This document shows, one piece after another, positions 56,101 through 64,000 of a DNA stretch of 64,000 nucleotides. The position numbers were made by a program, and so were the translations under genes. Origin of the DNA: Cristatella mucedo. Its lineage: Eukaryota > Bryozoa > Phylactolaemata > Cristatellidae. The notes under the pieces are model-generated. The model searched no databases. It had not been told where the DNA came from and worked only from the letters and a program-made list of their open reading frames with translations. Numbering within the stretch: the first letter of the stretch is position 1; the number at the start of each line of letters is the position of its first letter. The stretch spans positions 4,254,501-4,318,500 of the forward strand of contig WPIO01000021.1 of NCBI GenBank assembly GCA_009760855.2. The letters run 5' to 3'.

Positions 56101-59100
56101 AAGGGGCAGCCTGCGTAGAGCGACCGAGAGAGTTTGCTCACCCTGCTCGGCGGCAGCAACAGCTGCGCTTGCGCTGATGCCGCCGCTGTCTTTGTAACCG
56201 TCGGTGCGCCGTCTCGACAGCCTGAAGGACCTCTTGTGCCCTGTGGGCGGATGGCCTCCCGACGAGCTGCCCGAAAGCTTTCCATGCGGTCGACCGTCGT
56301 CACCCGGATCGCTGCCCTCCGATGGCGTGTCGCTCTTCACTGCAAACGAGCAAAGCTGCCGACGATGAAAAGTGCAACGAGAGAGCTGCAGACCCGGGCG
56401 AGGCTTTGGCCCGAAGCCTCGCGATGAGTCGTGAATGAGAGCCACCCGAAGCCTCGCGAAGCGTCACAGAAGCCCCGAGAGAAGTCAGCAGCATTTGTGA
56501 GCTGCTCGTGCGCCTAGCGCGCCCGCCATCCCGCACACTTACTCGTGCCCGTCGAGTGGCTTTTGACCCCGCCGCTGCCGTCCGAAGACGCCCCTCCCGG
56601 ATGGCATCCGTTCTGCTCGCCGGCGAATCGATGCAGAGAGCTGCTCAGCGCCATCTCACCGCCCTCTCCTCGACGCCACGCAGACGGACTTTTTCTTGAC
56701 CCTGCCGCCGCCGCCCCCGTTGCTGAAGCCGAGGCGAGCTGTTCCAGCTGGCGGCGACACTCGACTGACGGACTGGTGCAGCTGCCCTCCGGAGCGCCTG
56801 CAGTTGTCACCCGACATTGTCACGATCGTGGTAGACAGTACCACAGGGTCTAAGCCACTCGCTGCACTGCCCCTACTCCAGTGATCACTGGGATAGCAAA
56901 TACAACAAAGCATAGGGTATCCTAGGCATCTGCACTTGGTCTACTTCTTTTCACAACTCATACTCTCCCTATTGCTGATATAATCCCCAAGTACAATCCA
57001 GGTTTTCATTTTAATGCAGATGACACATAGCTATGCTAGTACTTTGACCCCTCCTGCCTTCCAGCCCGTCAAACCCTCTAACTATTGCTGATATTCGCAA
57101 TTGGGTGGCAGCAAACATTCTCAAATTGATCGATAAAAACCAGCTTACTAGTTATAGGAAACCTAGTGTGGCTCAGAAATCAAAAAAGCTAACGCTCATA
57201 CTCGGCTCTGCCAACATATCTCTTTAAGGATATTCACTAAATCTGGGTGTCCTGTTCTAAAGTAACTTTTTACTGGACAACCACATCAGCTCCACAGTCA
57301 AATCTGCCAACTTTCAGCTGAGTACTAATGTAACCTGCTTAGACAAGGATACCACAGCCATGTTTATCTGGGCATTTGCCAATACCATCCAAATTTGTAA
57401 CTTACTATTTGCGGGTCTATTACCGTTAGTGCAAAAACCTGCAGTGACTTTAATCTGTCGTGAAAGCTGAAACTGGCTAATAGCGTTATTCTTCACCGAT
57501 CTGCACTTGCTCTGCATAAAGCAACATATCGAATTTAAGGTTTTGTCATGTATGCTTAGGTCTCTACATTGTCTGCCATCCCAAAATACTTCCTAATCAC
57601 GCTTTGCATCGTACTGCCCACTCTTCTGACTCAAGCCTTTTCACTGAGCCTCTAACCAACTTGCTATCCTTTGAACACCGTGCGCTCAGTCCGTGTCTAC
57701 CCAAGGCTTGAAACTAACTCATGTCTGAAGTCATGGCGACGTCATTTAAAATGTGTCTTGACGACATTTAAAAAGAAGCTACCACTAATCTGTTTCTCTA
57801 GCATTTGCGCCACTGGTGTGAGTTGTCCTGTGCATGCTAATGCATACTGACACTGAGAGATACAATTAATAAGCAAGATCTAATTAATAAAAATAATAAT
57901 ACATTTGTATGGCGATATCAGAGAACTTAATCTCTGTCTAGACACGTACTAAGTAGATGTAGACGTATGCTGTAAAGGAAGCATAATCGAACTGTTAGTG
58001 GTAGCATACTCAATGTTAACAAGCATAACATTGTTAGAGGTGGCATGCACAGGGTCAGCATGCAATTATGGTTAGTGGCAGCATGCACAGTGTCGGCATG
58101 CGCAAGCCCACAATGGACAAATTACACGGACCCACTAAATGCTGTAATAAATAGATGTGTTTAGCATCTTCTCAAATGTCGCCGATCAAGGGATGTCGTG
58201 AAGTAAGTCGGGAGTGAGTTCCAGGCTTTGGGGGCATACGAACTAAAGGCACGGTATCCAAAAGATTTGAGGTACCTACGAGGTGCAGCTAAACGATTAG
58301 ATTAAGAAAAGTAGGTGGTACTATGCTTAGCCTGGTAGGGGAGTAGAAAGATCTCACTAATGTAGTCGATATTCTTTATCTCCAGCACATGCCAAGTGCC
58401 TACATACATATTTAGCTCTATTAGTACTTACCCAAAGCATACAAACGTGTTAATATTATGATTATTAATACTATTATCGTCTGCATCATCATCATCATCA
58501 TTTATAAACTCCAAGCACGTGAAGAAAGTACCCAATTAGAAGCAAGTGAGGCCATCCACACGAACCTGGAACGTGCTGCAGCTGAACAGGATGCTTCAGC
58601 GACGACACGACCCGCTGGATCCTGCCGGCCGGCAGAGCATCCTGGACGAGAGCGTAGTCGCCATTGTCTCCACTGTGCATCGACAACGCATCCAGCGGCT
58701 CGGCGTAGTCGCTGATCTCAATAGCGTCCATCTCAGCAAGAGGTGCGCGCACCCGCTCCGACTCGGCCGCCGACAGTGTTCGCCTATGCCTGTGAGTCTG
58801 AAGAGGACAGGTGAGGACGATTACTACACGCAGGCGAGGCCATTACACGCAGCGCCTTGCCACGTAATCAGGCGGCACCAAGCATCGAGCCGCTGATTTG
58901 TCAAGCAAGATGCCGCGCCCCCTTGCATACCACTGGTGAGATGCTGCCGGCCGACGTGCTCTTGTTGCGCTCCACGCTCCTGTCGTCGGCTCCAACTAAA
59001 CAAAAGAAGAAGCACACTCTCTTGAACAAAACCCGGCATAAGAGGGCAGAAGATGCTGCTGCATCAACTCGCACACAAGTGCCACGACAGATGCGCGGCT

Positions 59101-62100
59101 TTGCAGCCTTTCGAAAGACCTGCTCTAGCAGGCGTGCACGGCAGAGTGCCAGCTTGGTTGCGCTCTGTCATGCCCAGCTGACATCACGACGAGTTAAAAC
59201 TAGTGCCAGCCGACTTGCCACACAACGAATAGCAGCTTGACGGCTACTACGCGGGCTCGGCGTATCACAAACGTGAGAAACCCGCGGCTGGATAGTTGAG
59301 GAAGACTCGAGACAATAACGAGGCTACACTGAATATCGAACACACGGTGCCAGCCAACAAGGAAGAGATGGAGGCGGGTGCCAAACTGCATCAGCCGGCA
59401 TACGCATGAAGACGCCTGGGACGAAAAGCAACGCTTAACAGCCGCCGCCACAATTAGCCGGTGAGCCGAGCGCACGGCGACAGTACACGGCATGCTCGCC
59501 GAGGCGGCCAGAGGAACACCCGATGGATGGTGACCGGTGCAGGAGCGTGTTGTCGCCGGCCAGCCAGAACAATGACGTCGACGACGATGACGACGACGAC
59601 GACGAACGCATCAAGCGCGCCTCACTTTGAAGATTATCCTCGCCAATGCTCGCGCGCCGCCACCAGCCACCCAGCTCTCGAGAGGCGCCGGTCGGAACGT
59701 GCGAGCAGGGCGAGACCGAGCCCCGCCGCCACGCCGGTGGCCTGCCGCACTCGGGCGACTGCGGCAGCGAGGCCGACGCCACTCGGCTGCTGCCGCCGCC
59801 GCCATCCTCGCAGAGGCACCAGCCGTCCGGGCAAACATTGCGAGAGCTCGAAGCTCGTGTCCGCTGCTCCTTGCAGCTTCTCCCCACGGCAAAGCGGTCG
59901 GGCCTCGTGGCGATGGAGAGGCCTGGGCATTTGCCTTTGATCGTGATTATTCGACCTGCAATGTCTTCTGCTCGAGCTGCGCAGCCCCCAGCTGGCTGAG
60001 CTGCCGGCAGCCGCTGCCGCAGCAGCAGCTGACCGTCAGCCGGACCCAAAAACAATGCAGCTGCCGACTCTAATCGGCGAGCGCTTCCCTCGGTCAGAGG
60101 CTGCTCGACGATTGGACGGAACGACGGTTAAAGTAAGGAGGTGGATCTAAAGCAGGCCAAAAAATGCGCTAAGAAACACTAATGGCATTTCCACGTTTTC
60201 TGTTAGCAAACGTACCGGACGTGCCTCTCCCACTGGCTGCCACCTCGAGGCTGTATCGCATTGCGAAGCCCAGCTCAGAATTCGGCTGCAAAGAACTCAC
60301 GGGGATTGCACGAGCAGAGCCGTTGCTCAACTACTCGTCGCTTTCTGTCATCTGCATTGTGTAAACGCACTGATAGCACATCGAAAGTCTGGATGCTAAT
60401 CAATAAAAGCTTTTTCTGATGAAGAGCAAAGTGCAGCGCCACGAACAGTCATGTGGGTGCACATGTAAGTTTGCACTCAACCATAGTCATGTAAATGATA
60501 ATGATAATACATTTGTTATAGCACCCCCAGAGAACTCAATCTCTTTCTGGGCACTTTAAATGTACGACCAAAAGGCCTTAGAATGACATCGGTCTGGGAC
60601 AACAGAACTAGGTTAATCAATATCCAACATGCATATATTCATGCAAAACACGTGGTACCAAAATGTTCCCACATTGTTTCCATTTGATTTGTATGGGTTT
60701 CTTGAGACTAAAACTGACGATATGCTAGACTGCAAAATTATTGGAATCTGTAAATGGTGTCTCCAAAGTTGTTTTCGACAACTATTGAGGCAAGCACAAA
60801 CACGAATGCTATGTCTGCCTAAGCAATGTTCCTTTCATGCGGTACAGCTTGGATGATTTACTCACGCACCTTAACAGAACCTGGAATATCTCTATTAATA
60901 TGATACATTATCGGTTGATCCTGAGCACACACACGCACGCACACACACACACACATGAGAGCATCCAAACAGCATATAGATTCGCTCGTTTTGACATCAT
61001 GCAGCTCGTTTGATGCATGGACCCTAACAGCACGTGGAGTCAATCAACTGAAATTACAGTGGAACTATTCCCAAGTCACATTAAAAGCAAGAGCTTGACG
61101 TGTCTCTCTAAAAACTAGTTAACTTGCAACAACAAAAGCCAGCCAAGCGACATACCTCCGAGGTACATGCTGTTCTTTGAGTCATGCCACTGTTTTCGCG
61201 GCTGTGGCTGAGAGCTGACCATCTGTTCCAGTGCTACATAGTCGTTCTCTCTGCAAGGAGGAAGCACGATTCGCTTTTATCGAGCCGTGCAGATGCGTGT
61301 GGCAGAAATGTACACATCTGACGAGAGTTGCTAAGCCACAGCAGCACTGACCTGGAGTGCAGTGGATGAAGATAAGCATTGATGTAAGCTGTGCATGCAG
61401 GGCAATGCAGGACTGCTCTTGCGGATTTTTTGCAGCAAAAATGACTGCTTTTGGGGCAACGTCGACGGATATATTGATTAGCAAGTTATTTTTGCAACCC
61501 TGCTGGTGTCACGGGTAGAGCAGGTGACTTTTGGGTTAAAATTTAGTTAACATTGTGGCACAGCAACATCGTTCTGAGTCTGATATGTATTCTACTGGAG
61601 TAACACCACGATTTTCTGGACAAAGAGACCGGACAGGTCGTCCAACTTGCAAAAACAAACATTACTGCCAACCCCAGTAGGGCTGCTTGCCCGATAATGC
61701 CCTATCCTTACCTGACGGTTGCTGACAGGTCAGCTGCACTCAGGCAATAAAGAAGGGAACCCTGGCCTGTGACAATCATACAATCTCCTGAGACAAACCA
61801 TCCCAGTGAAGATAAAATGTATGGCTGCTCAGTGGCGATGCAATGGCTCAAATTCCTTTTCATGCTCTTACTTTGATATAGAGCTTCCATATACGCAGCT
61901 CCAGAAGACGGTTTAGTAAGCTACCGGCCTACGAGATTCGTGGTTAAACAGAAGAACATGTGGCGTTTCGCCTGCTACAGTTCTGCAAGCTGCCAATATT
62001 TCAACGGATCATGCAGCAGGCGTCAGAGCTCAAAGCATTGACAGCTCGCGACTGCCTCATGCACGCTGACATATTGCACCCTGACAAATTGAAACCTGAC

Positions 62101-62502
62101 AAATTGAAACCTGACATACTGCAACCTGACATATTGCAGGCCACATGCTGCTACAAGACTTCACAAGCAACCTGTAGTAAATAAAAAGAAAGAACCGGCA
62201 TTCTCGCAAAGGAACCAAGACATGGAGGTTTGGCAAACTAGGATGGTGCACTCAACATGCTTACAGTCTCGCAGTCTGCTGCTTTGTCGTGCTGCCAGCA
62301 CGTGCCCCGCCACTGGCTGACGACACTATAGTGCCGTTAGGGGACGAGTAGGGCGGCAGCAGCTGATCACTGGCGGCATGGCGGCGATCCAGGGAGTCGG
62401 ACAGACAGCGACCTTCATCGTCTCCCACCCCGGGCTGCGGCGGTCCTCCATAGACGGCTCTCTCCGTGTAGCGCTTCTGCTCCCACGCGTCTCTCACGAG
62501 TG
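47003..62502 (-). CDS. p190-type RhoGAP gene, 3' half (multi-exon, incomplete)
   Basis: The protein stimulates GTP hydrolysis by Rho at the cell cortex. Vertebrate relatives are ARHGAP35 and ARHGAP5. The RhoGAP domain is encoded by exons D to A and aligns with p190 along its whole length. The p190-specific feature is WPTL, where most RhoGAPs have GPxL. Phase-consistent exons, 5' to 3', are H 58797-58566, G 56797-56543, F 56339-56142, E 55963-55773, D 53573-53408, C 49229-49017, B 48895-48790 and A 47192-47003. Intron phases are 1,1,1,0,1,1,2. Two upstream exons (about 60.0-59.4 kb and 62502-62265) are probable. The GTPase and FF domains expected N-terminally are not in the window, so the gene runs past the right edge. 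Chimaerin-like GAPs were considered and fit less well. Confidence 0.85.
47686..47815 (+). mobile_element. tRNA-derived SINE with LINE-like tail, in the A-B intron
   Basis: The head gagctggtttggtccagcgg (A-box-like) and the B-box-like gggctcgagccccgag are followed by the tail gcgcctgaatagagattaaa, ttatcttggggtgctatata and a TA-rich end. It is in the antisense orientation relative to the RhoGAP gene. Confidence 0.88.
48790..48895 (-). CDS. p190 RhoGAP exon B
   Basis: The acceptor is cgcactcgtag|GC. The donor is AACAA|GTTAGT at 48789-48784. The exon encodes LLALRGVLKKLPAANHDVLG and FLMKHLN, the equivalent of the vertebrate HALKEVLKKFPKENHEVF..HLNK block. Joining it to exon A restores HLNK and gives exactly the vertebrate spacing of 16 residues to the NL(A/S)IC block. 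This supports the chosen splice sites. Confidence 0.88.
49017..49229 (-). CDS. p190 RhoGAP exon C, with the arginine finger
   Basis: The acceptor is gttccgctgcag|GG and the donor is GCCGCCA|GTAGGT. The exon encodes LEWEGIYRVPGHSLQVQQLK, then SMNAVATAVKQFFSDLSEPL and VPRGLYDELTLAA. The arginine of GIYRVPG (codon 49204-49206) is the catalytic finger that RhoGAPs insert into the GTPase active site. The lysine of AVKQFF is the other conserved GAP residue. With exon B it reproduces the vertebrate p190 spacing of 24 residues from (D/E)L to VLKK. Confidence 0.92.
49597..49756. repeat. 20-bp minisatellite, about eight units
   Basis: The unit is atcaaataatgtgacaacgg. Units 6 to 8 (right side) are nearly identical. 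Units 1 to 5 have substitutions or one-base indels. This gradient suggests expansion from the right end. It lies in a RhoGAP intron. Confidence 0.92.
52865..53000 (+). mobile_element. LINE 3'-terminal fragment
   Basis: The motif agtgcctagaaagagactga, followed by gttctctgagggggttatg and ATT repeats, matches the LINE end. It is antisense to the RhoGAP gene. The DNA before it (52.78-52.86 kb, ggagggaggggagtgtttta) is not LINE and may be another decayed element. Confidence 0.85.
53408..53573 (-). CDS. p190 RhoGAP exon D
   Basis: The acceptor is gtgttgctgcag|CGC (phase 0) and the donor is TCCGAAG|GTGAGC. The exon encodes a very basic run (REKEKEARRKKSARRSNRK) and then LEDAIVPKFVEHCIRHIESE. The latter is the first GAP helix, the counterpart of vertebrate IPIFIERCIEYIEATG. 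The charged run continues from exon E and may form a single alpha-helix or bind acidic lipids. This is an inference from composition. Confidence 0.88.
53760..53945 (-). mobile_element. Probable tRNA-derived SINE
   Basis: On the minus strand, ttgattcagtggttacactg (A-box-like) is followed by a B-box-like ggattcgagtcatgcagc, caggcagtcctttatttatc and a decayed end. It resembles the second SINE family only partly. It lies in the intron between exons E and D. Confidence 0.55.
54945..55180. repeat. Degenerate (GT)n-rich tract
   Basis: About 235 bases are rich in gtgtgtg and gcatgtg units with many interruptions, an old dinucleotide array. His-Thr ORFs on the minus strand are artefacts. It lies in the exon E-D intron. 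Confidence 0.85.
55428..55610 (-). mobile_element. LINE 3'-terminal fragment
   Basis: AAT-like repeats are followed by tatggcgcccacaaagaatt and aatctcgctctaggcatttt, a diverged form of the LINE 3' UTR, then gcatggttagtggtaacatg blocks as in other copies. It lies in sense orientation within the RhoGAP intron between E and D. Confidence 0.75.
55773..55963 (-). CDS. p190 RhoGAP exon E
   Basis: The acceptor is ttcgtgtgcccag|AC and the donor is GAGGAG|GTACGA (phase 0). The exon encodes TQSFLDRWKGSASDKEADRA and RRRGEKKAKEDEKLRQKEE, the start of a highly charged Lys/Glu/Arg helix that continues into exon D. Its place before the GAP domain matches the linker of p190 proteins, which is poorly conserved between phyla. 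Confidence 0.78.
56142..56339 (-). CDS. p190 RhoGAP exon F
   Basis: The acceptor is tgctcgtttgcag|TG and the donor is GAGCAGG|GTGAGC. There are 66 codons in phase 1-1. The exon encodes KSDTPSEGSDPGDDGRPHGK, then HKRSFRLSRRRTDGYKDSGG and an Ala-rich end. The Ser-rich, basic composition suggests a disordered linker with possible phosphorylation sites. GC-rich third positions are shared with its neighbours. Confidence 0.75.
56543..56797 (-). CDS. p190 RhoGAP exon G (frame chosen by splice phase)
   Basis: The donor GGGCACGA|GTAAGT is strong. The proposed acceptor gacaactgcag|GC gives 85 codons in phase 1-1, matching exons H and F. The read includes VECRRQLEQLASASATG and HRFAGEQNGCHPGGASSDGS. A second frame is also open over the right part (about 56656-56913; GRVKKKSVCVASRRGR, then a possible GTGAGA donor), so an alternative structure with a short intron cannot be excluded. 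Confidence 0.55.
56885..57880 (+). mobile_element. Old LINE copy in the H-G intron
   Basis: Plus-strand blocks of the LINE from just before motif C (tgctgatataatccccaagt; cattttaatgcagatgacac) to the C-terminal region and the 3' end near 57880. Stops and frameshifts are abundant, and the copy is about as diverged as that at 43.1-44.2 kb. Confidence 0.85.
57882..58360 (-). mobile_element. LINE 3' part, tail-to-tail with its neighbour
   Basis: AAT repeats at 57882-57900 meet the tail of the plus-strand copy. The element then reads on the minus strand through the 3' UTR (cagcatgcaattatggttag) to the last ORF block (tttgggggcatacgaactaa), and is truncated at about 58360. The two LINEs therefore converge on one A/T-rich point. 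Confidence 0.88.
58566..58797 (-). CDS. p190 RhoGAP exon H
   Basis: The acceptor is acctgtcctcttcag|ACT, with a good pyrimidine tract. The donor CACGTTCCAG|GTTCGT is weaker. The exon encodes EISDYAEPLDALSMHSGDNG and DYALVQDALPAGRIQRV. DYAEPLD- and DYALVQDAL-like phrases recall the repeated tyrosine motifs in the middle domain of p190 proteins, where tyrosine phosphorylation recruits partners. That role is known for vertebrates and is only suggested here. Confidence 0.7.
59440..60055 (-). CDS. Probable further p190 exon (borders uncertain)
   Basis: One minus-strand frame stays open for over 200 codons with GC-rich third positions. It includes NVCPDGWCLCEDGGGGSSRV, RRASIGEDNLQSEARLMRS, a poly-Ser run and GDNTLLHRSPSIGCSSGRLG. 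Two other frames are open in parts, as expected in GC-rich DNA, so this frame is chosen by composition and by lying between exons J and H. Candidate acceptors and donors exist (for example GGCGAGCATGCC|GTGTAC in phase 0), but none is compelling. No domain is recognised. Confidence 0.4.
60495..60570 (-). mobile_element. LINE 3'-terminal scrap
   Basis: The sequence gataatgataatacatttgt, then tatagcacccccagagaact and caatctctttctgggcactt, is a diverged complement of the LINE 3' end. Only about 75 bases remain. Confidence 0.75.
62065..62139. repeat. 15-bp tandem repeat, five units
   Basis: Units of the form cctgacaaattgaaa or cctgacatattgcag start at 62065, 62080, 62095, 62110 and 62125. Units 2 and 3 are identical. 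The length is a multiple of three, so both strands stay open (Lys-Pro-Asp-type reads), but nothing suggests that it is coding. Confidence 0.92.
62265..62502 (-). CDS. Probable p190 RhoGAP exon J
   Basis: The acceptor ctctgcctcttttggag|CA has a clear pyrimidine tract. The donor is GCGAGACT|GTAAGC. The length gives phase 1 in and phase 2 out. The exon encodes DAWEQKRYTERAVYGGPPQP, CLSDSLDRRHAASDQLLPPY and SSPNGTIVSSASGG. A Tyr/Pro/Ser-rich spacer of this kind fits the region after the FF domains in p190. The assignment rests on strand, position and composition, not on an aligned domain. Confidence 0.5.
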
Positions 62503-62844
62503 CTCCAAAAGAGGCAGAGTCTACAAAAAATCAAGCGCAGAGTTGCCGCCACAGCGTCGCAAAGAACAAATTGGAATAGGCTCTTGGCAATTTGATTGCC
62601 GAGAGCCTTCTGTGACAATCCAAGATGCCGAGAGCCACCTTGGTATCTCTGAAAAACTGGGATCGAGCCGAGCAGGAATTAACAGCATTAGCAGGGCATT
62701 AATTAACCGTGCCAACCGCGAAATAGCAACCTATTGCCGTTGGCTTCTGCAAACTTCTAGAATAAGCTATCTCGGTGGCCGACCATCCTAGTCATGTACC
62801 CTAATTCTATGCCGGGAAATACCTAAAAGAAATACTAGCTGATT

Positions 62845-63005
62845 TGGCAGCCTCTTTAGTATAGCGACAAAAGAGCCTTTACTGCTATCACCACCGCTTG
62901 CAGAGGCAATGAAGGAATGCCCACCGCAGGATTCGAACCCATGACCTCGGTCCGAGGTCGTGAAAAGCAACAGCCTTACCTAGTGTGCCATCACGGCTCA
63001 CCATA
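62845..63005 (-). mobile_element. tRNA-derived SINE, second family, well preserved
   Basis: On the minus strand: gagccgtgatggcacactag, gtaaggctgttgcttttcac, a perfect B-box core gggttcgaatcctgcggtgg, gggcattccttcattgcctc, tgcaagcggtggtgatagca and an end at gaggctgccaaatcagc. It serves as a reference for the copies at 15.5, 21.9, 25.6 and 45.7 kb. Confidence 0.9.
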
Positions 63006-63395
63006 CCTAGCTGGTGATGGGAGGAGTCGGCAGCATTGCCTCGAATCTCACAGACATCGCTGGCAGTGCTCCTTACGAAGGGCAGGTTAATTAAAGAAAA
63101 GTTCAATATTCAGGAATCTCGGGGCTGTGAGAACTGACCGCGGTGGCAAATGACTCATGCTCGACCACTGCAATCAGATTGAGATGGCAGACGGTCAGGC
63201 CGAGACCTGCAAAGGCTCGTGGCTTGGGGTAGCAAGCAAACCACCTTCACTTTGCCACCAGATTTCAGCCAGAAAATCAAAACGTATTGCACAAGTTTTT
63301 TTGGAACCCCCCTTCGCCCATGGCCAAGCTACGATGGATGTCTTCCTCCGAGAGGCACCCTCAGGGCAGCACGGACACATGGCACAGTGGCAATT
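63006..63395. other. No recognisable gene or element
   Basis: ORFs on both strands overlap in 63195-63380 without a recognised domain. A further RhoGAP exon here is possible but unsupported. Confidence 0.3.
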
Positions 63396-63409
63396 TGCTA
63401 TATATATAT

Positions 63410-63460
<51 letters not shown>

Positions 63461-63486
63461 CAAATATCTATGTATGTATGTATGTA

Positions 63487-63543
<57 letters not shown>

Positions 63544-63555
63544 CAAATATCTATG

Positions 63556-63592
<37 letters not shown>

Positions 63593-63617
63593 CAAATGTA
63601 TACATAGCAAATATATA
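63396..63617. repeat. (TA)n microsatellite in three blocks
   Basis: Three long AT-dinucleotide runs are separated by the recurring spacer tagcaaatatctatgtatgt, itself repeated, so a larger unit of a TA run plus spacer has been duplicated. Ile-Tyr ORFs across it are artefacts. Confidence 0.95.
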
Positions 63618-63760
63618 TATAATTCATTTGTATAGCGCCCCAAGAGAACTTAATATCTATTCGGGCGCTTTACATATGCCTCAGGGCTCGAGCCCACGAC
63701 TTCAGCCAGACCTTGGCCGGGGCGAGCGCCTTAACCGCTGGACCAATCCAGCTCGGCATT
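63618..63760 (-). mobile_element. tRNA-derived SINE with LINE-like tail, best copy
   Basis: On the minus strand: gccgagctggattggtccag, cggttaaggcgctcgccccg, the B-box-like gggctcgagccctgaggcat, then the tail gcgcccgaatagatattaag, ttctcttggggcgctataca and aatgaattatat. The tail leads straight into the TA microsatellite at 63396-63617, which probably grew from the SINE end. Confidence 0.9.
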
Positions 63761-64000
63761 GAATAAGTTCAAGGCAGAAGGTGGCCACGGCAAGCCATAA
63801 GCAGCGTCACGCTTGGGAAACGAAAATATGAGGGGGAGCACAAACGAAGACAATCTTGATTGCTCCACTTTCTCATTCTTGCGACAGTAGTCCTGCACTC
63901 GTAGAAGCTATGGTGCAGCCGTGGTGCAGCTCGGAGCTGGTGCCCACACCAGCACCAATGCTCACAGCTAGAGCCCACTACGTCTAAATCATCCTATCCT
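63761..64000. other. No recognisable gene or element
   Basis: Right edge of the window. No exon or repeat is recognised. Confidence 0.35.

Larger units (their letters stand above)
60066..62264 (-). other. Probable RhoGAP intron
   Basis: No convincing exon is visible here. It contains a LINE tail scrap (60495-60570), a short (CA)n run (60928-60956) and the 15-bp tandem repeat at 62065-62139. The rest is unassigned. Confidence 0.45.

Noticed and set aside
59611-59930. Two alternative open frames in the probable exon at 59.4-60.0 kb
   Set aside because: They are Arg/Ala-rich, as expected for shifted frames of GC-rich coding DNA. The chosen frame has more balanced composition, although certainty is low.
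62920-63000. A tRNA gene on the minus strand (perfect B box)
   Set aside because: The tRNA-like head continues into a common SINE body shared by at least four other loci, and a full cloverleaf is not formed.

Overview
This is a window of nuclear DNA from a metazoan, very probably an invertebrate. Coding segments are short, split by introns with GT..AG borders, and surrounded by LINEs, tRNA-derived SINEs, LTR retroelements, small DNA transposons and long microsatellites. Nothing looks prokaryotic. A chelicerate or other arthropod would fit (one p190-type RhoGAP gene, GC-rich exons, CR1/L2-like LINEs), but the sequence alone does not decide the phylum.

Layout. From 1 to about 19 kb there is mostly unassigned DNA with minisatellites, (AG)n and (CT)n tracts, two copies of a small inverted-repeat transposon (5.6 and 12.8 kb), a duplicated 0.22 kb segment (15.2 and 16.9 kb) and a strong hairpin (17.3 kb). 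At 19.5-19.8 kb (minus) lies one exon whose translation aligns with the N-terminal helical-repeat region of the ATM kinase; no other ATM exon was found. From 20.4 to 44.2 kb the window is dominated by copies of one CR1/L2-like LINE family in both orientations. All copies are broken, and some carry or are interrupted by other elements. The largest interruption is a 4.2 kb composite of gypsy-like LTR elements (35.76-39.91 kb) inserted into a minus-strand LINE. It has three near-full 260 bp LTRs in two orientations, two different gag-like ORFs, a decayed protease/RT region and a fold-back LTR junction.

From about 47 to at least 62.5 kb the minus strand carries the 3' half of a p190-type RhoGAP gene. 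Eight exons (H to A in the text) can be joined with consistent splice phases, from a spacer segment at 58.8 kb through the complete RhoGAP domain to a stop at 47,003. Two further probable exons lie upstream at about 59.4-60.0 and 62.27-62.50 kb. The N-terminal GTPase and FF domains would lie beyond the right edge. Its introns hold LINE pieces, SINEs and minisatellites.

Repeat biology. The tRNA-headed SINEs at 5.1, 7.8, 47.7 and 63.6 kb end in a tail that closely matches the 3' end of the LINE family, so the LINE machinery probably mobilises them. A second tRNA-derived SINE family (15.5, 21.9, 25.6, 45.7, 53.8?, 62.9 kb) has a different body. No structural RNA gene, CRISPR array or operon was found.
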